From positions 1 through 64,000 of the forward strand of contig NZ_JBHTMP010000014.1 of NCBI RefSeq assembly GCF_042679305.1: 64,000 nt of DNA, read 5' to 3'. This stretch comes from Micromonospora_H sonneratiae. Its GTDB lineage: Bacteria > Actinomycetota > Actinomycetes > Mycobacteriales > Micromonosporaceae. The notes beneath the pieces were generated by a model. The model saw only the letters and a program-made list of their open reading frames with translations. It was not told where the DNA came from and made no database searches. The position numbers were made by a program, and so were the translations under genes. Positions 43,723 to 52,079 of the stretch are shown here, in pieces. Position 1 is the stretch's first letter; the number at the start of each line of letters is the position of its first letter.

Positions 43723-44739
43723 GTGCGGCACTCGGGAGCGACCGTCTCACCCGTCGTGGAAGCGTGGTCGGTGTATCGCACCGCCTCGGCCAGCCAATGG
43801 ACGGCTGATCAGCTCATGGCAGCCAAGGGCGACAACCGGATCAGCCTGGTCATCCCCGCCCGAGACGAGGAGGCGACGGTCGGCCCGATCGTGGCCGCCA
43901 TCCGCCGGCACCTGATCGAGCGGCTGCCGCTCGTCGACGAACTGGTCGTGGTCGACTCACGGTCCACGGACCGGACCGCCGCCGTCGCTGCGGCAGCCGG
44001 TGCCCGGATCGTCGATCAGGACGAACTCACCCAGGATCTGCCCCCGCTGGAAGGCAAGGGTGGCGCGTTGTGGGCCGGGCTGGCCGGCACCAGTGGTGAC
44101 GTGATCGCCTTCGTCGACGCGGACCTGCGGGAGTTCCGGACGCACTTCGTGGTCGGCCTGCTCGGCCCGCTGCTGCTCGACCCGTCGGTCGCCTTCGTCA
44201 AGGGCTTCTACCACCGCCCGCTGATCGGGGCCACGAATGTCGAACCGGACGGCGGTGGTCGGGTCACCGAACTGGCCGCACGACCGCTACTGAATCTCTT
44301 CTGGCCTGAGTTGTCGGGATTCGTCCAACCACTGGCGGGTGAGTACGCCGGTCGGCGGACGGCACTGGAACGAATCCCGATCGTCTCCGGTTATGGCGTC
44401 GACATCGCCATGCTCATCGACCTGTTCGAGTTGGTCGGACTCGACGCGCTCGCCCAGGTCGATCTCGGTGAGCGGCTGCACCGTCACCAGAGCACCGAAG
44501 CCCTCGGCCGGATGTCCGCACAGATCATCCTCACCGTTTGGTCACGGCTGTACCGGCAGGGCCGGGTAACCACCGCCGCCCCGCCGGCCAGCGCGCTGAC
44601 CCAGTTCCGGCGGGGCGGCGCGGCAGCGCTGCCCAACCTCGACCGCGAGATCGTGGTCAGCGACGTGTCGGTGCACGAACGGCCGCCGCTGGTCGAGTTG
44701 CGGGACCCGCTGGCCGGCCAGGGCAGGGTGCCGGTGTAG
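43723..44739 (+). CDS. gpgS: Glucosyl-3-phosphoglycerate synthase
   Basis: 338 residues from GTG 43723 (GGGGG 7 nt upstream; GTG 43717 or an internal start are possible). It transfers glucose from a sugar nucleotide to 3-phosphoglycerate, the first step of glucosylglycerate and, in mycobacteria, methylglucose lipopolysaccharide. GT81 motifs: SLVIPARDEEATVGPIV, VVDSRSTDRT, FVDADLREF and IVSGYGVDIAMLIDL. A GT4 glycosyltransferase follows. No glucosylglycerate phosphatase is nearby. Confidence 0.88.
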   Translation: MRHSGATVSPVVEAWSVYRTASASQWTADQLMAAKGDNRISLVIPARDEEATVGPIVAAIRRHLIERLPLVDELVVVDSRSTDRTAAVAAAAGARIVDQDELTQDLPPLEGKGGALWAGLAGTSGDVIAFVDADLREFRTHFVVGLLGPLLLDPSVAFVKGFYHRPLIGATNVEPDGGGRVTELAARPLLNLFWPELSGFVQPLAGEYAGRRTALERIPIVSGYGVDIAMLIDLFELVGLDALAQVDLGERLHRHQSTEALGRMSAQIILTVWSRLYRQGRVTTAAPPASALTQFRRGGAAALPNLDREIVVSDVSVHERPPLVELRDPLAGQGRVPV

Positions 44740-44850
44740 GGCCCTCGAACGACCTCGTCCGGGTCGGCGCACCGTTCGGTCGCCCCGGTACGCAAAGTGC
44801 GGCGATCGGATACGGGAAGAGGCCGCCCCGTTCCGGGAGGGGTGTGGCAG

Positions 44851-46047
44851 ATGGGTCCTACCGTTCTGGTCAACGCCGGTCCATGGCTGTCCGTACCGCC
44901 GCCGGGCTACGGCGGGATAGAGAACGTGATCGCCACCCTGGTGCCCGAGTTGCGACAACTCGGGGTACGGGTGGTGCTGGCCTCGGTCGCCAGCAGCACC
45001 CTGCCGGTCGACGATCGGCTGTCGGTCTTCCCGGACGGCCAGTTCCACTCCCTGCAACGGCCGTACAACCAGGTGTGCGGCGTCGCCCAGGCACATCTCA
45101 ACGCGGTGGTACGCGCGTTACGCGAGCGCGACGACATCGACCTCGTACACGACCACGTCGAGGCGGTCGGCCTGGCCACCCTCTCCGCCATGGGGCCGGA
45201 CGCGCCTCCGGTACTGCACACCCTGCACTGGGATCTCGGCAAGCATCCCGATCTCTACGGGCACTTCGACGGTGCCGACCGGGTCCGGGTCAACGGTGTG
45301 TCGGCCGCCCAGTTGGCCCGTGCCCCGCAGGCGCTGCGTGCACACTCGGTCGGCCACGTCCACCTCGCCACGCCACTGGCCGTCGCCGCGAACCGGCCGA
45401 CGCGGGTCGACCGGGGTGAACATGTGGTGGTGCTCGGCCGCATCACCCCTGGCAAGGGGCAGCACATCGCAGTCCGGCTGGCTCACGGGGCGAACTTCCA
45501 ACTGGTTCTGGCCGGGCCGGTCGGCCCGTACCACCGGCCGGTCGATCTGGCCGCCGCCGGGGACGAGGCTCGACACAATCCGGACGTGCGCTACTGGCAG
45601 GACCAGGTCGCCCCCTTCGTCGACGGGGTACGGGTGCGCTGGATCGGTACGGTGGCCGGCCGGGATCGTGACGAACTCGTCGGCACGGCCCGGGCCACCC
45701 TGTTTCCGCTGTGCTGGGAGGAACCGGGCGGTACGGCGGTGGTGGAGTCCCTGGCCCTCGGCACGCCGGTGGTGGCGACTGCCCGGGGTTGCCTGCCGGA
45801 GCTGATCGAGCACGGTCGGACCGGCCTGCTCACCGACGAGCAGGAGGAACTGGCCGATCTGGTCCGGTCCGCCGCCGGGATCAGTGGTGACGAGTGCCGC
45901 CAGGAAGCCGCGAGGCGGTTCACCCCCCGGGTGATGGCCGAACGCTACCTGGAGCTGTACGAGCAGCTACGCCGGCTGCCCCAGCCCGCACAACAGCCGA
46001 CGTTTGTCCAGGTAGGGCTCGGGAACGCGCTCACCGAAGCTCCCTGA
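44851..46047 (+). CDS. Family 4 glycosyltransferase
   Basis: 398 residues from ATG 44851 (GGGAGG about 10 nt upstream; GTG 44842 is an alternative). GT-B fold: acceptor side GYGGIENVIATLVPELRQLG; donor side VVVLGRITPGKGQHIAVRLA, ATLFPLCWEEPGGTAVVES and GTPVVATARGCLPELIEHG, with the E-x7-E motif. Substrates are unknown. It lies 111 nt after gpgS, possibly in the same unit. Confidence 0.9.
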   Translation: MGPTVLVNAGPWLSVPPPGYGGIENVIATLVPELRQLGVRVVLASVASSTLPVDDRLSVFPDGQFHSLQRPYNQVCGVAQAHLNAVVRALRERDDIDLVHDHVEAVGLATLSAMGPDAPPVLHTLHWDLGKHPDLYGHFDGADRVRVNGVSAAQLARAPQALRAHSVGHVHLATPLAVAANRPTRVDRGEHVVVLGRITPGKGQHIAVRLAHGANFQLVLAGPVGPYHRPVDLAAAGDEARHNPDVRYWQDQVAPFVDGVRVRWIGTVAGRDRDELVGTARATLFPLCWEEPGGTAVVESLALGTPVVATARGCLPELIEHGRTGLLTDEQEELADLVRSAAGISGDECRQEAARRFTPRVMAERYLELYEQLRRLPQPAQQPTFVQVGLGNALTEAP

Positions 46048-46060
46048 CGGAGGTGAGGAC

Positions 46061-46558
46061 ATGGTTACCAGCAAGTCACGACCTTCGGCCCAGACGCGAA
46101 CTTCGGCACAGAACCGGCCGATGCCGACGAGGGGTGGTGGTCGCCGGGCACCGGTGAGCGTGGTGGCCGCCGTGGTGGGTGCGGTGTTCCTGCTGATCGG
46201 GATTCTCGGTTTCATTCCGGGCATCACGACCGACTACGGCAGCATGCAGTTCCTCGGACACCATTCCAACGCCAAGCTGTTCGGGGTCTTCCAGGTCTCG
46301 GTGTTGCACAACATCGTTCACCTGCTCTTCGGGGTCGTCGGTCTGGCCCTGGCCCGTACCGTCGCCGGTGCCCGGACGTTCCTGGTCGGCGGTGGGGTGA
46401 TCTACCTGGTCCTCTGGCTGTACGGCCTGGCGGTCGGTCAGGAGAGCCGGGCCAACTTCATTCCGTTGAACAGCGCGGACAACTGGCTGCACCTGTTCCT
46501 CGGTATCGGCATGATCGTGCTGGGCCTGGTGACGACCCGTGGCCGGGCCCCAAGATGA
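46061..46558 (+). CDS. DUF4383 membrane protein
   Basis: 165 residues from ATG 46061 (GGAGGTGAGGAC upstream). Four membrane helices: VAAVVGAVFLLIGILGFIPG, LHNIVHLLFGVVGLALA, VGGGVIYLVLWLYGLAVG and WLHLFLGIGMIVLGLV. DUF4383 proteins are of unknown function. It starts 13 nt after the glycosyltransferase stop and ends at a strong hairpin. Confidence 0.9.
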   Translation: MVTSKSRPSAQTRTSAQNRPMPTRGGGRRAPVSVVAAVVGAVFLLIGILGFIPGITTDYGSMQFLGHHSNAKLFGVFQVSVLHNIVHLLFGVVGLALARTVAGARTFLVGGGVIYLVLWLYGLAVGQESRANFIPLNSADNWLHLFLGIGMIVLGLVTTRGRAPR

Positions 46559-46606
46559 CCGGGTGCCGGCAGGCTGGCGTCAGCCACGCCTGAACGAGGC
46601 GTACGT

Positions 46607-46642
46607 GTTCGCCGCCCTTTCCCGACGGGAAGGGCGGCGAAC
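46607..46642 (+). terminator. Strong hairpin after DUF4383 gene
   Basis: GTTCGCCGCCCTT at 46607-46619 pairs perfectly with 46630-46642, with an inner CCC/GGG pair, and is followed by a T-richer stretch. It closes the gpgS-GT4-DUF4383 unit. Confidence 0.7.
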
Positions 46643-46814
46643 GTCTGTTGGGCCTCGTTTCCGCCCGTGTGCGGACCCATGAGGTATGCCCCTCGTTGCC
46701 CCACCCGGTACGGTCGCGACGCAGCAGAGTGAAATTTCCTGACTGCCCTGGTTTCGACCAGCAGAGACCGGGTAGCCACCGCCGTCCTTTAAGCGGTCGT
46801 ACGGGGTGAGAGCG

Positions 46815-48830
46815 ATGCCTAAGCGGGTTACGACGGAGCCGGAACCCGGCCAGAAACGGACGATCCTGGTCCCAGCCCGGTTCGGCGGCTATCCCGGCCC
46901 GGTTCGCGAGGCCATTCCCGGCAATACGCTGAGCTGGCTGCTGCGTACCACTGACGCGAAGCAGATCGGGCTGATGTACCTGGTCACCTCGTTCGGGTTC
47001 TTCCTGGTCGGCGGGGTGATGGCCCTGCTGATGCGGGCCGAACTGGCCCGGCCCGAATTCCAGTTCCTCTCCCCCGAGCAGTACAACCAGATGTTCACCA
47101 TGCACGGCACGATCATGTTGCTGCTGTTCGCCACCCCGCTCGCGCTGGCGTTCGGCAACTACATCGTGCCGTTGCACGTCGGTGCGCCGGACGTGGCCTT
47201 TCCCCGGCTCAACGCCTTCGGCTACTGGCTCTACCTACTCGGCGGCTCGATGGTCCTGAGCAGCGTCTTCACCCCCGGGGGCTCGCCGGACTTCGGTTGG
47301 ACGGCCTACACCCCGTTGAGCGGCGCCGAGCACAGTCCGGGTATAGGCGCCGATCTGTGGATCATGGGCTTGGCCCTCTCCGGTGTCGGCACCATTCTCG
47401 CTGCGGTCAACCTGATCACCACGATCATCACCCAGCGGGCTCCAGGAATGACCATGTTCCGAATGCCGATCTTCACGTGGAACATCCTGCTGACCGGGAT
47501 CCTGATCCTCTTCATCTTCCCGCTGCTGGCGGCAGCGCTGCTGGCGCTCTATGCCGACCGAAGACTCGGTGCCCACGTCTACGATCCGGCCACCGGCGGC
47601 CCGATGCTGTACCAACACCTCTTCTGGTTCTTCGGTCATCCCGAGGTGTACGTCATCGCGTTGCCGTTCTTCGGCATCATCACCGAGATCATCCCGGTGT
47701 TCGCCCGTAAGCCGATCTTCGGTTACAAGGGCCTCGTCGCCGCGACGATCGCGATCACCGTACTGTCGATGACCGTCTGGGCGCACCACATGTTCGCCAC
47801 CGGGCAGGTACTGCTGCCGTTCTTCAGTTTCCTCAGTTTCCTGATCGCGGTCCCCACCGGGGTGAAGTTCTTCAACTGGATCGGCACGATGTGGAAGGGA
47901 CAGATCAGCTTCGAGACCCCGATGCTGTTCGCGGTCGGGTTCCTGGTGACCTTCCTGCTCGGCGGCCTCTCCGGGGTGCTGCTGGCCAGCCCGCCGGTCG
48001 ACTTCCACACCACGGACACCTACTTCGTGGTGGCCCACTTCCACTACGTCATGTTCGGCACGATCGTCTTCGCCGCCTTCGGCGGCATCTACTTCTGGTT
48101 CCCGAAGATGACCGGTCGGCTACTCGACGAGCGGCTCGGCCGGGCCCACTTCTGGACGATGTTCATCGGGTTCCACGCCACCTTCCTGGTCCAACACTGG
48201 CTCGGCAACGAGGGAATGCCCCGCCGCTACGCCAACTACCAGCCCCAGGACGGCTTCACCGGACTGAACACGATCTCCACGGTCGGATCGTTCATCCTCG
48301 GCATCTCCACGCTGTTCTTCATCTGGAACGTGTGGAAGTCGTACCGGTTCGGTCGGCTGGTGAACGTCGACGATCCCTGGGGATTCGGCAACTCGCTGGA
48401 ATGGGCCACCACTTGCCCGCCCCCGCTGCGGAACTTCGACAAGATGCCGCGGATCCGCTCCGAGCGTCCCGCGTTCGACCTCAAGTACGGGCCGCTGGTC
48501 GCCGACCTCGGCCGTGACCTGCCACAACGGTCCACCAAGCCGCCACAGACGTTCGCCGAGGAGTTCGAGCACGAGGCCGGTCCACCCGAGGTGCCGACGC
48601 CCGAGGGCGCACGTGGCGCACGCGAGGCGCTCACCCACCACCCGGCACCGGAATCCGGCGCACGGCCGATCGAGGTACCCGAGCCGGACGAGGTACGCCG
48701 CCCGGGCTTCGAGCCGAGCCGGCCCGACGAGAGCCTGACCACCGAGGAACGGGGTGGAAAGGTCGACGAGCGCTGGCGTACCGGACGACCGACGAACCCC
48801 GACGAGGACGAAGAGGGGCAGTCCCGATGA
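46815..48830 (+). CDS. ctaD: Cytochrome c oxidase subunit I
   Basis: 671-residue membrane protein, catalytic subunit of aa3-type terminal oxidase. Haem and copper ligands are in FTMHGTIMLLLF, GHPEVYVIALPFFG (CuB His with cross-linked Tyr), VWAHHMFATG and HFHYVMFG. Twelve membrane helices are expected. About 80 hydrophilic residues extend the C-terminus beyond usual ctaD (PPEVPTPEGARGAREALT onward), rich in Glu, Pro and Arg. No ctaC, ctaE or cta assembly gene is adjacent, so it is a stand-alone copy; subunits must come from elsewhere. ATG 46815 has no strong ribosome site. Confidence 0.95.
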   Translation: MPKRVTTEPEPGQKRTILVPARFGGYPGPVREAIPGNTLSWLLRTTDAKQIGLMYLVTSFGFFLVGGVMALLMRAELARPEFQFLSPEQYNQMFTMHGTIMLLLFATPLALAFGNYIVPLHVGAPDVAFPRLNAFGYWLYLLGGSMVLSSVFTPGGSPDFGWTAYTPLSGAEHSPGIGADLWIMGLALSGVGTILAAVNLITTIITQRAPGMTMFRMPIFTWNILLTGILILFIFPLLAAALLALYADRRLGAHVYDPATGGPMLYQHLFWFFGHPEVYVIALPFFGIITEIIPVFARKPIFGYKGLVAATIAITVLSMTVWAHHMFATGQVLLPFFSFLSFLIAVPTGVKFFNWIGTMWKGQISFETPMLFAVGFLVTFLLGGLSGVLLASPPVDFHTTDTYFVVAHFHYVMFGTIVFAAFGGIYFWFPKMTGRLLDERLGRAHFWTMFIGFHATFLVQHWLGNEGMPRRYANYQPQDGFTGLNTISTVGSFILGISTLFFIWNVWKSYRFGRLVNVDDPWGFGNSLEWATTCPPPLRNFDKMPRIRSERPAFDLKYGPLVADLGRDLPQRSTKPPQTFAEEFEHEAGPPEVPTPEGARGAREALTHHPAPESGARPIEVPEPDEVRRPGFEPSRPDESLTTEERGGKVDERWRTGRPTNPDEDEEGQSR

Positions 48831-48874
48831 ACGACCTTCGGTCGGAGGTGACCGTCGGACGGGGCCCGCGCCCC

Positions 48875-48987
48875 GGCGTAGAGCGGGGCCAACCCGGTGG
48901 TGGTTCAGGCGTAGTAGAGCGGGGCCAACCCGGCCCGGGCGTAGAACGGAACCAGCCCGGCTCAGGCGTAGAGCGGGGCCAACCCGG
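48875..48987. repeat. Four copies of the 3' end of the sigma-STAS gene
   Basis: GGCGTAGAGCGGGGCCAACC-type units begin at 48875, 48908 (3-nt insertion), 48938 (diverged) and 48965. The last is the genuine end of the sigma-STAS coding sequence (encoding LAPLYA and stop); the other three lie downstream of its stop (at 48962) in the 130-nt gap to ctaD. It is a tandem duplication of a gene tail. Confidence 0.85.
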
Positions 48988-50092
48988 CCGCGGTCAGCGA
49001 CTGCCGTACGCCGGGTTGCGCCCGCGCCAGCCGCAACGGGGTGCCGCTACGCAGCGCCGCATCCCGACCGGCGATCAGCGCGTCGATACCACCCGGGTCC
49101 ACCATGGCCAACTCCATGAGATCGACCACCACCTCGGCCGGATGGCCGACGGTCACGGCGTCCACCACCGCGCACCGCAACTGGTCGGCAGAGTCCCGGT
49201 CGAGTTCGCCGCCCACCTCGACCACCACCCGGTCACCGGACCGCCGTACCGAGACCCGCATCCGGTTCCCGTCCGGCTCGGCGCCGTTCTGCCAGGAGGT
49301 GGGGGCATCGGCCAGCATCGCCTGCCGAAGCCAGGTGAGCGCCCGGGACAGCAGTCGGGACACATGCATCTGCGAGATGCCGAACCGGGCGGCGATCTCC
49401 GCCTGCGTCTGGTTGCCGTAGAACCGCATCGCGAGGATGCGACGCTCCCGCCACGGCAGACGGCAGAGCAGACCGCTGATCGTCACTCGGTCGTCGACCG
49501 ATTCCAGGTCGCTGTCCGATTCGCCGACCAGATCGCCGAACTCCGCCGAACTCTCGCCACCCACCGGGGCGTTGAGCGAGGCCGGGCTGTAACCGGCAGC
49601 CGACTCCAGCGCCGCGAGGATCTCCTCCTCCGGGGTCTCCAGCCGATCAGCCAACTCCGCAACCGTCGGCGACCTGGACAGTTCGCTGGTCAGCGCTGCC
49701 GTCGCCTGACCGACCTCCAGGATCAGGTCACGCAGCCGCCGCGGCACGTGCACACCCCAGGTACGGTCCCGGAAATGCCGCTTGATCTCCCCGACGATGG
49801 TGATGGCCGCGTACGCCGTGAACGATCCGCGTTCCGGGTCGTACCGGTCCACGGCATTGACCAGACCGAGGCGGGCGACCTGTTCGAGGTCCTCGAGCGG
49901 CTCGCCGCGCCCACGGTAGCGCCGGGCGAGTCGGCCGGCGAACGGCAGTGCGAACCGCACCAGATCGTCGCGAGCTTCCTGCCGGCGTTCGGGCGGCAGG
50001 CCGGCGATACGAGCTGCGTACGCTGTGGCCGCAGCGTCAAGATCCTCCAGTCCACGCTCTGTTGGTGCTGTTGTCGTGGTCTGTCCGAACAT
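48962..50092 (-). CDS. SigB/SigF-type sigma factor fused to a STAS domain
   Basis: 376 residues. Sigma region 2 is at about 45-112 (RYDPERGSFTAYAAITIVGEI), region 3 about 118-170, region 4 about 208-257 (LPWRERRILAMRFYGNQTQAE, recognition helix ISQMHVSRLLSRAL). A STAS domain follows at 278-376 (VVVEVGGELDRDSADQLRC, VVVDLMELAMVDPGGIDALI). The D-S-S-G phosphorylation site reads D-P-G-G, so it cannot be controlled by phosphorylation. General-stress sigma factors are normally held by an anti-sigma factor that a separate STAS protein sequesters; here both functions are in one chain. No anti-sigma gene is adjacent. Confidence 0.9.
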   Translation of the reverse strand: MFGQTTTTAPTERGLEDLDAAATAYAARIAGLPPERRQEARDDLVRFALPFAGRLARRYRGRGEPLEDLEQVARLGLVNAVDRYDPERGSFTAYAAITIVGEIKRHFRDRTWGVHVPRRLRDLILEVGQATAALTSELSRSPTVAELADRLETPEEEILAALESAAGYSPASLNAPVGGESSAEFGDLVGESDSDLESVDDRVTISGLLCRLPWRERRILAMRFYGNQTQAEIAARFGISQMHVSRLLSRALTWLRQAMLADAPTSWQNGAEPDGNRMRVSVRRSGDRVVVEVGGELDRDSADQLRCAVVDAVTVGHPAEVVVDLMELAMVDPGGIDALIAGRDAALRSGTPLRLARAQPGVRQSLTAAGLAPLYA

Positions 50093-50334
50093 CCGCGCCT
50101 CCCTCAGGAAGGTCCCCCACCCGGATTGCGGAACCGGTCAACGGCGTGCAACGGACCATGATTGGCACGACGGCCCGACCGGCCCGGAAGCGAATTTGTG
50201 ACCGGAATGCCGACGACCGCAGGCCGCCGCCATGACACAGCGCACTCACCCCGTTGCCGCCAGCCATGTTCCCGCTCTCTAGGTACTCAATCACGGGAAC
50301 GGGTCATCCGGCGGTGGTTTCGGCCGCTGCCTGG

Positions 50335-51759
50335 TCAGCAGACGAGCAACCCCTGCGGGCTGCCGCTGTCCCGCAGCGCAGCGAGGGCGTCCACCACCCT
50401 CAACGGCGGCGGTGTCGGAAGATCGTACGGTTGCCCACGTAGCACCTCGGTCGCGTGACGGGTGGGCACCGGGGTGATCGGATAGCCCCGCGCCGCCGTC
50501 CGGTCGACAGCTCGACGCCGCCGGCCGAAGGAGGCCACCGCCAGCCACTGCGGCAGGCTCGCCACCCCCGGCGAGTGCATGCCGGGCGGCTCCGGCAGAA
50601 CGTCCACCGAGCTGAACGGAGCGCTGCCGGCCAGCCACCACTCCGCACCGACGACGCTGCCCTCGGCGGCGTTCTCACACCAGTACGGCACCAGACCGGC
50701 CCGGACCACCTGCCACGGATCGATCAGCCGCCCACACTCCACCACACATCGGTTACCGCTCTTACCGGCCTCCCGCAACCAGCCGCGGTACACGTCGGCG
50801 GTGGCCGCACTCAGTGCGCCCGGCCGGGGAAAGAGGATCCGGTGTATCGGGCTTCCGGTTCCCTGGACCCAGTCACGCAGGCTCGCCTCGAACCCCGGCT
50901 CGACCCCGTGTTCGGCGTACCCCTGGGGCGAGGAGACACCGGGCGGGTCCCACTGGGCACAGTTTCCGCCGGTGTGCCGCAGCACCTGGCCGAGCAGCTC
51001 GCTGCCGGGTCGGAAGTCGGCTGGTTGCAGCGCACCGGCCGCCGCGCCGAGCTGGAACGTATGACCGGCACCGGAGTCGAGCACGGGCCAGGTACGGGCA
51101 TCGCGAAGCAGCAGCACGGGTGCCCCCGGGGCGAGCCGGCTACCGAGGAACCGCCGGTACGCCTCAGGCAACTGCTGCCAGCGCACCATCAGCGAGACGG
51201 TCGATCCAGCCAGTACCCCTCGGCTGGCCGGATCGTGCACCTGCCGTACGGCGACCTCGGGATTGCCGGCGATCAGCCGGGCGGCTATCCGGGCACCGTG
51301 CGCCAACGCGCCGAGCGGGTTGTCCACCGAGCCACCCGGCCAGTGCACCGAAACCTCGAAGGCGCTCGGTAGCCACGGCACCCCGAGAGCGATGGCGAGG
51401 TGGACCGCGCCGCCGTGTGGCGAGCCGAGCACCATGCCCGGATACCACCGAGGTGGGTAGTGGTCCACCACCCAGCGCGCAATCCGTTCAGCGTCGATCT
51501 CGCCGGCGTGGGGTACGGGCACCGCTGCCCGGCCGCCCGCGCGGGCCACGGCCGCCCGCCGCACGGCTTCCGGAGCACCACGGAACCGCGCCAGCATCGG
51601 CTGGTAGCCCAGATCGGCGCAGTCCTCCCCGCGAAGCGCCCGGGAGGCTACCGAGAGCAGCACCCGCCCGAGGCTGTCCGGTGACACGATCCGGTCCGGT
51701 CCCGGGATGCCGGAACCACTGGCGGCCAGCCACTCCTGCATCTCCCGCACCGGGCCCAC
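50335..51759 (-). CDS. Large hypothetical protein
   Basis: 474 residues; start uncertain (GTG 51759 or 51750, ATG 51741). Features: HAGEIDAERIARWVVDHYPP, WYPGMVLGSPHGGAVHLAIA, VPWLPSAFEVSVHWPGG, DFRPGSELLGQVLRHTGGNC, and GNRCVVECGRLIDPWQVVRA. The GSPHGGAV segment recalls a nucleophile-elbow or phosphate loop, but I recognise no family. It has no signal or membrane helix. Good codon use and clean flanks support a real gene. Confidence 0.7.
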   Translation of the reverse strand: MGPVREMQEWLAASGSGIPGPDRIVSPDSLGRVLLSVASRALRGEDCADLGYQPMLARFRGAPEAVRRAAVARAGGRAAVPVPHAGEIDAERIARWVVDHYPPRWYPGMVLGSPHGGAVHLAIALGVPWLPSAFEVSVHWPGGSVDNPLGALAHGARIAARLIAGNPEVAVRQVHDPASRGVLAGSTVSLMVRWQQLPEAYRRFLGSRLAPGAPVLLLRDARTWPVLDSGAGHTFQLGAAAGALQPADFRPGSELLGQVLRHTGGNCAQWDPPGVSSPQGYAEHGVEPGFEASLRDWVQGTGSPIHRILFPRPGALSAATADVYRGWLREAGKSGNRCVVECGRLIDPWQVVRAGLVPYWCENAAEGSVVGAEWWLAGSAPFSSVDVLPEPPGMHSPGVASLPQWLAVASFGRRRRAVDRTAARGYPITPVPTRHATEVLRGQPYDLPTPPPLRVVDALAALRDSGSPQGLLVC

Positions 51760-51982
51760 CTTCTCTCGTTCGCATCACGCGAGCCCCGGCTTCCCGCCCG
51801 GATCGGGTTCAAACGAGTCGTGAGCAACGTGACGCGAGCAATCCGAGGACGTAGCCGCTGTGTGTCCCGGCGCACCGGACTCCGGTCCGTGCCGGTGCCG
51901 GCCCGGGTCGTTCGGTGCGCCGGCTATATCCGGAAACCGGCCGGCCCGGCCGGTCCGCTGGATCGCGGGACCGGAACACGGA

Positions 51983-52027
51983 ACGGGTGGGCAGGCACAG
52001 GAAACGATCCTGTGCCTGCCCACCCGT
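51983..52027 (-). terminator. Perfect 20-bp hairpin
   Basis: A 20-bp perfect stem (51983-52002 with 52008-52027) and 5-nt loop AACGA, the strongest hairpin in the window, 53 nt past the stop of the Vms1-type gene. The wider 320-nt gap (51760-52079) holds no gene; a CGACGAAAGGCC-type repeat at 52029-52060 lies beside the stem. Confidence 0.7.
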
Positions 52028-52079
52028 CGATGACGAAAGGCCCCGTCGACGACGAAAGGCCGGGGTGCCCGGCTACCGG

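Noticed and set aside
48827..50161. 444-residue plus-strand frame overlapping the ctaD stop
   Set aside because: It is the shadow of the sigma-STAS gene and of the tail repeats; no recognisable protein pattern.
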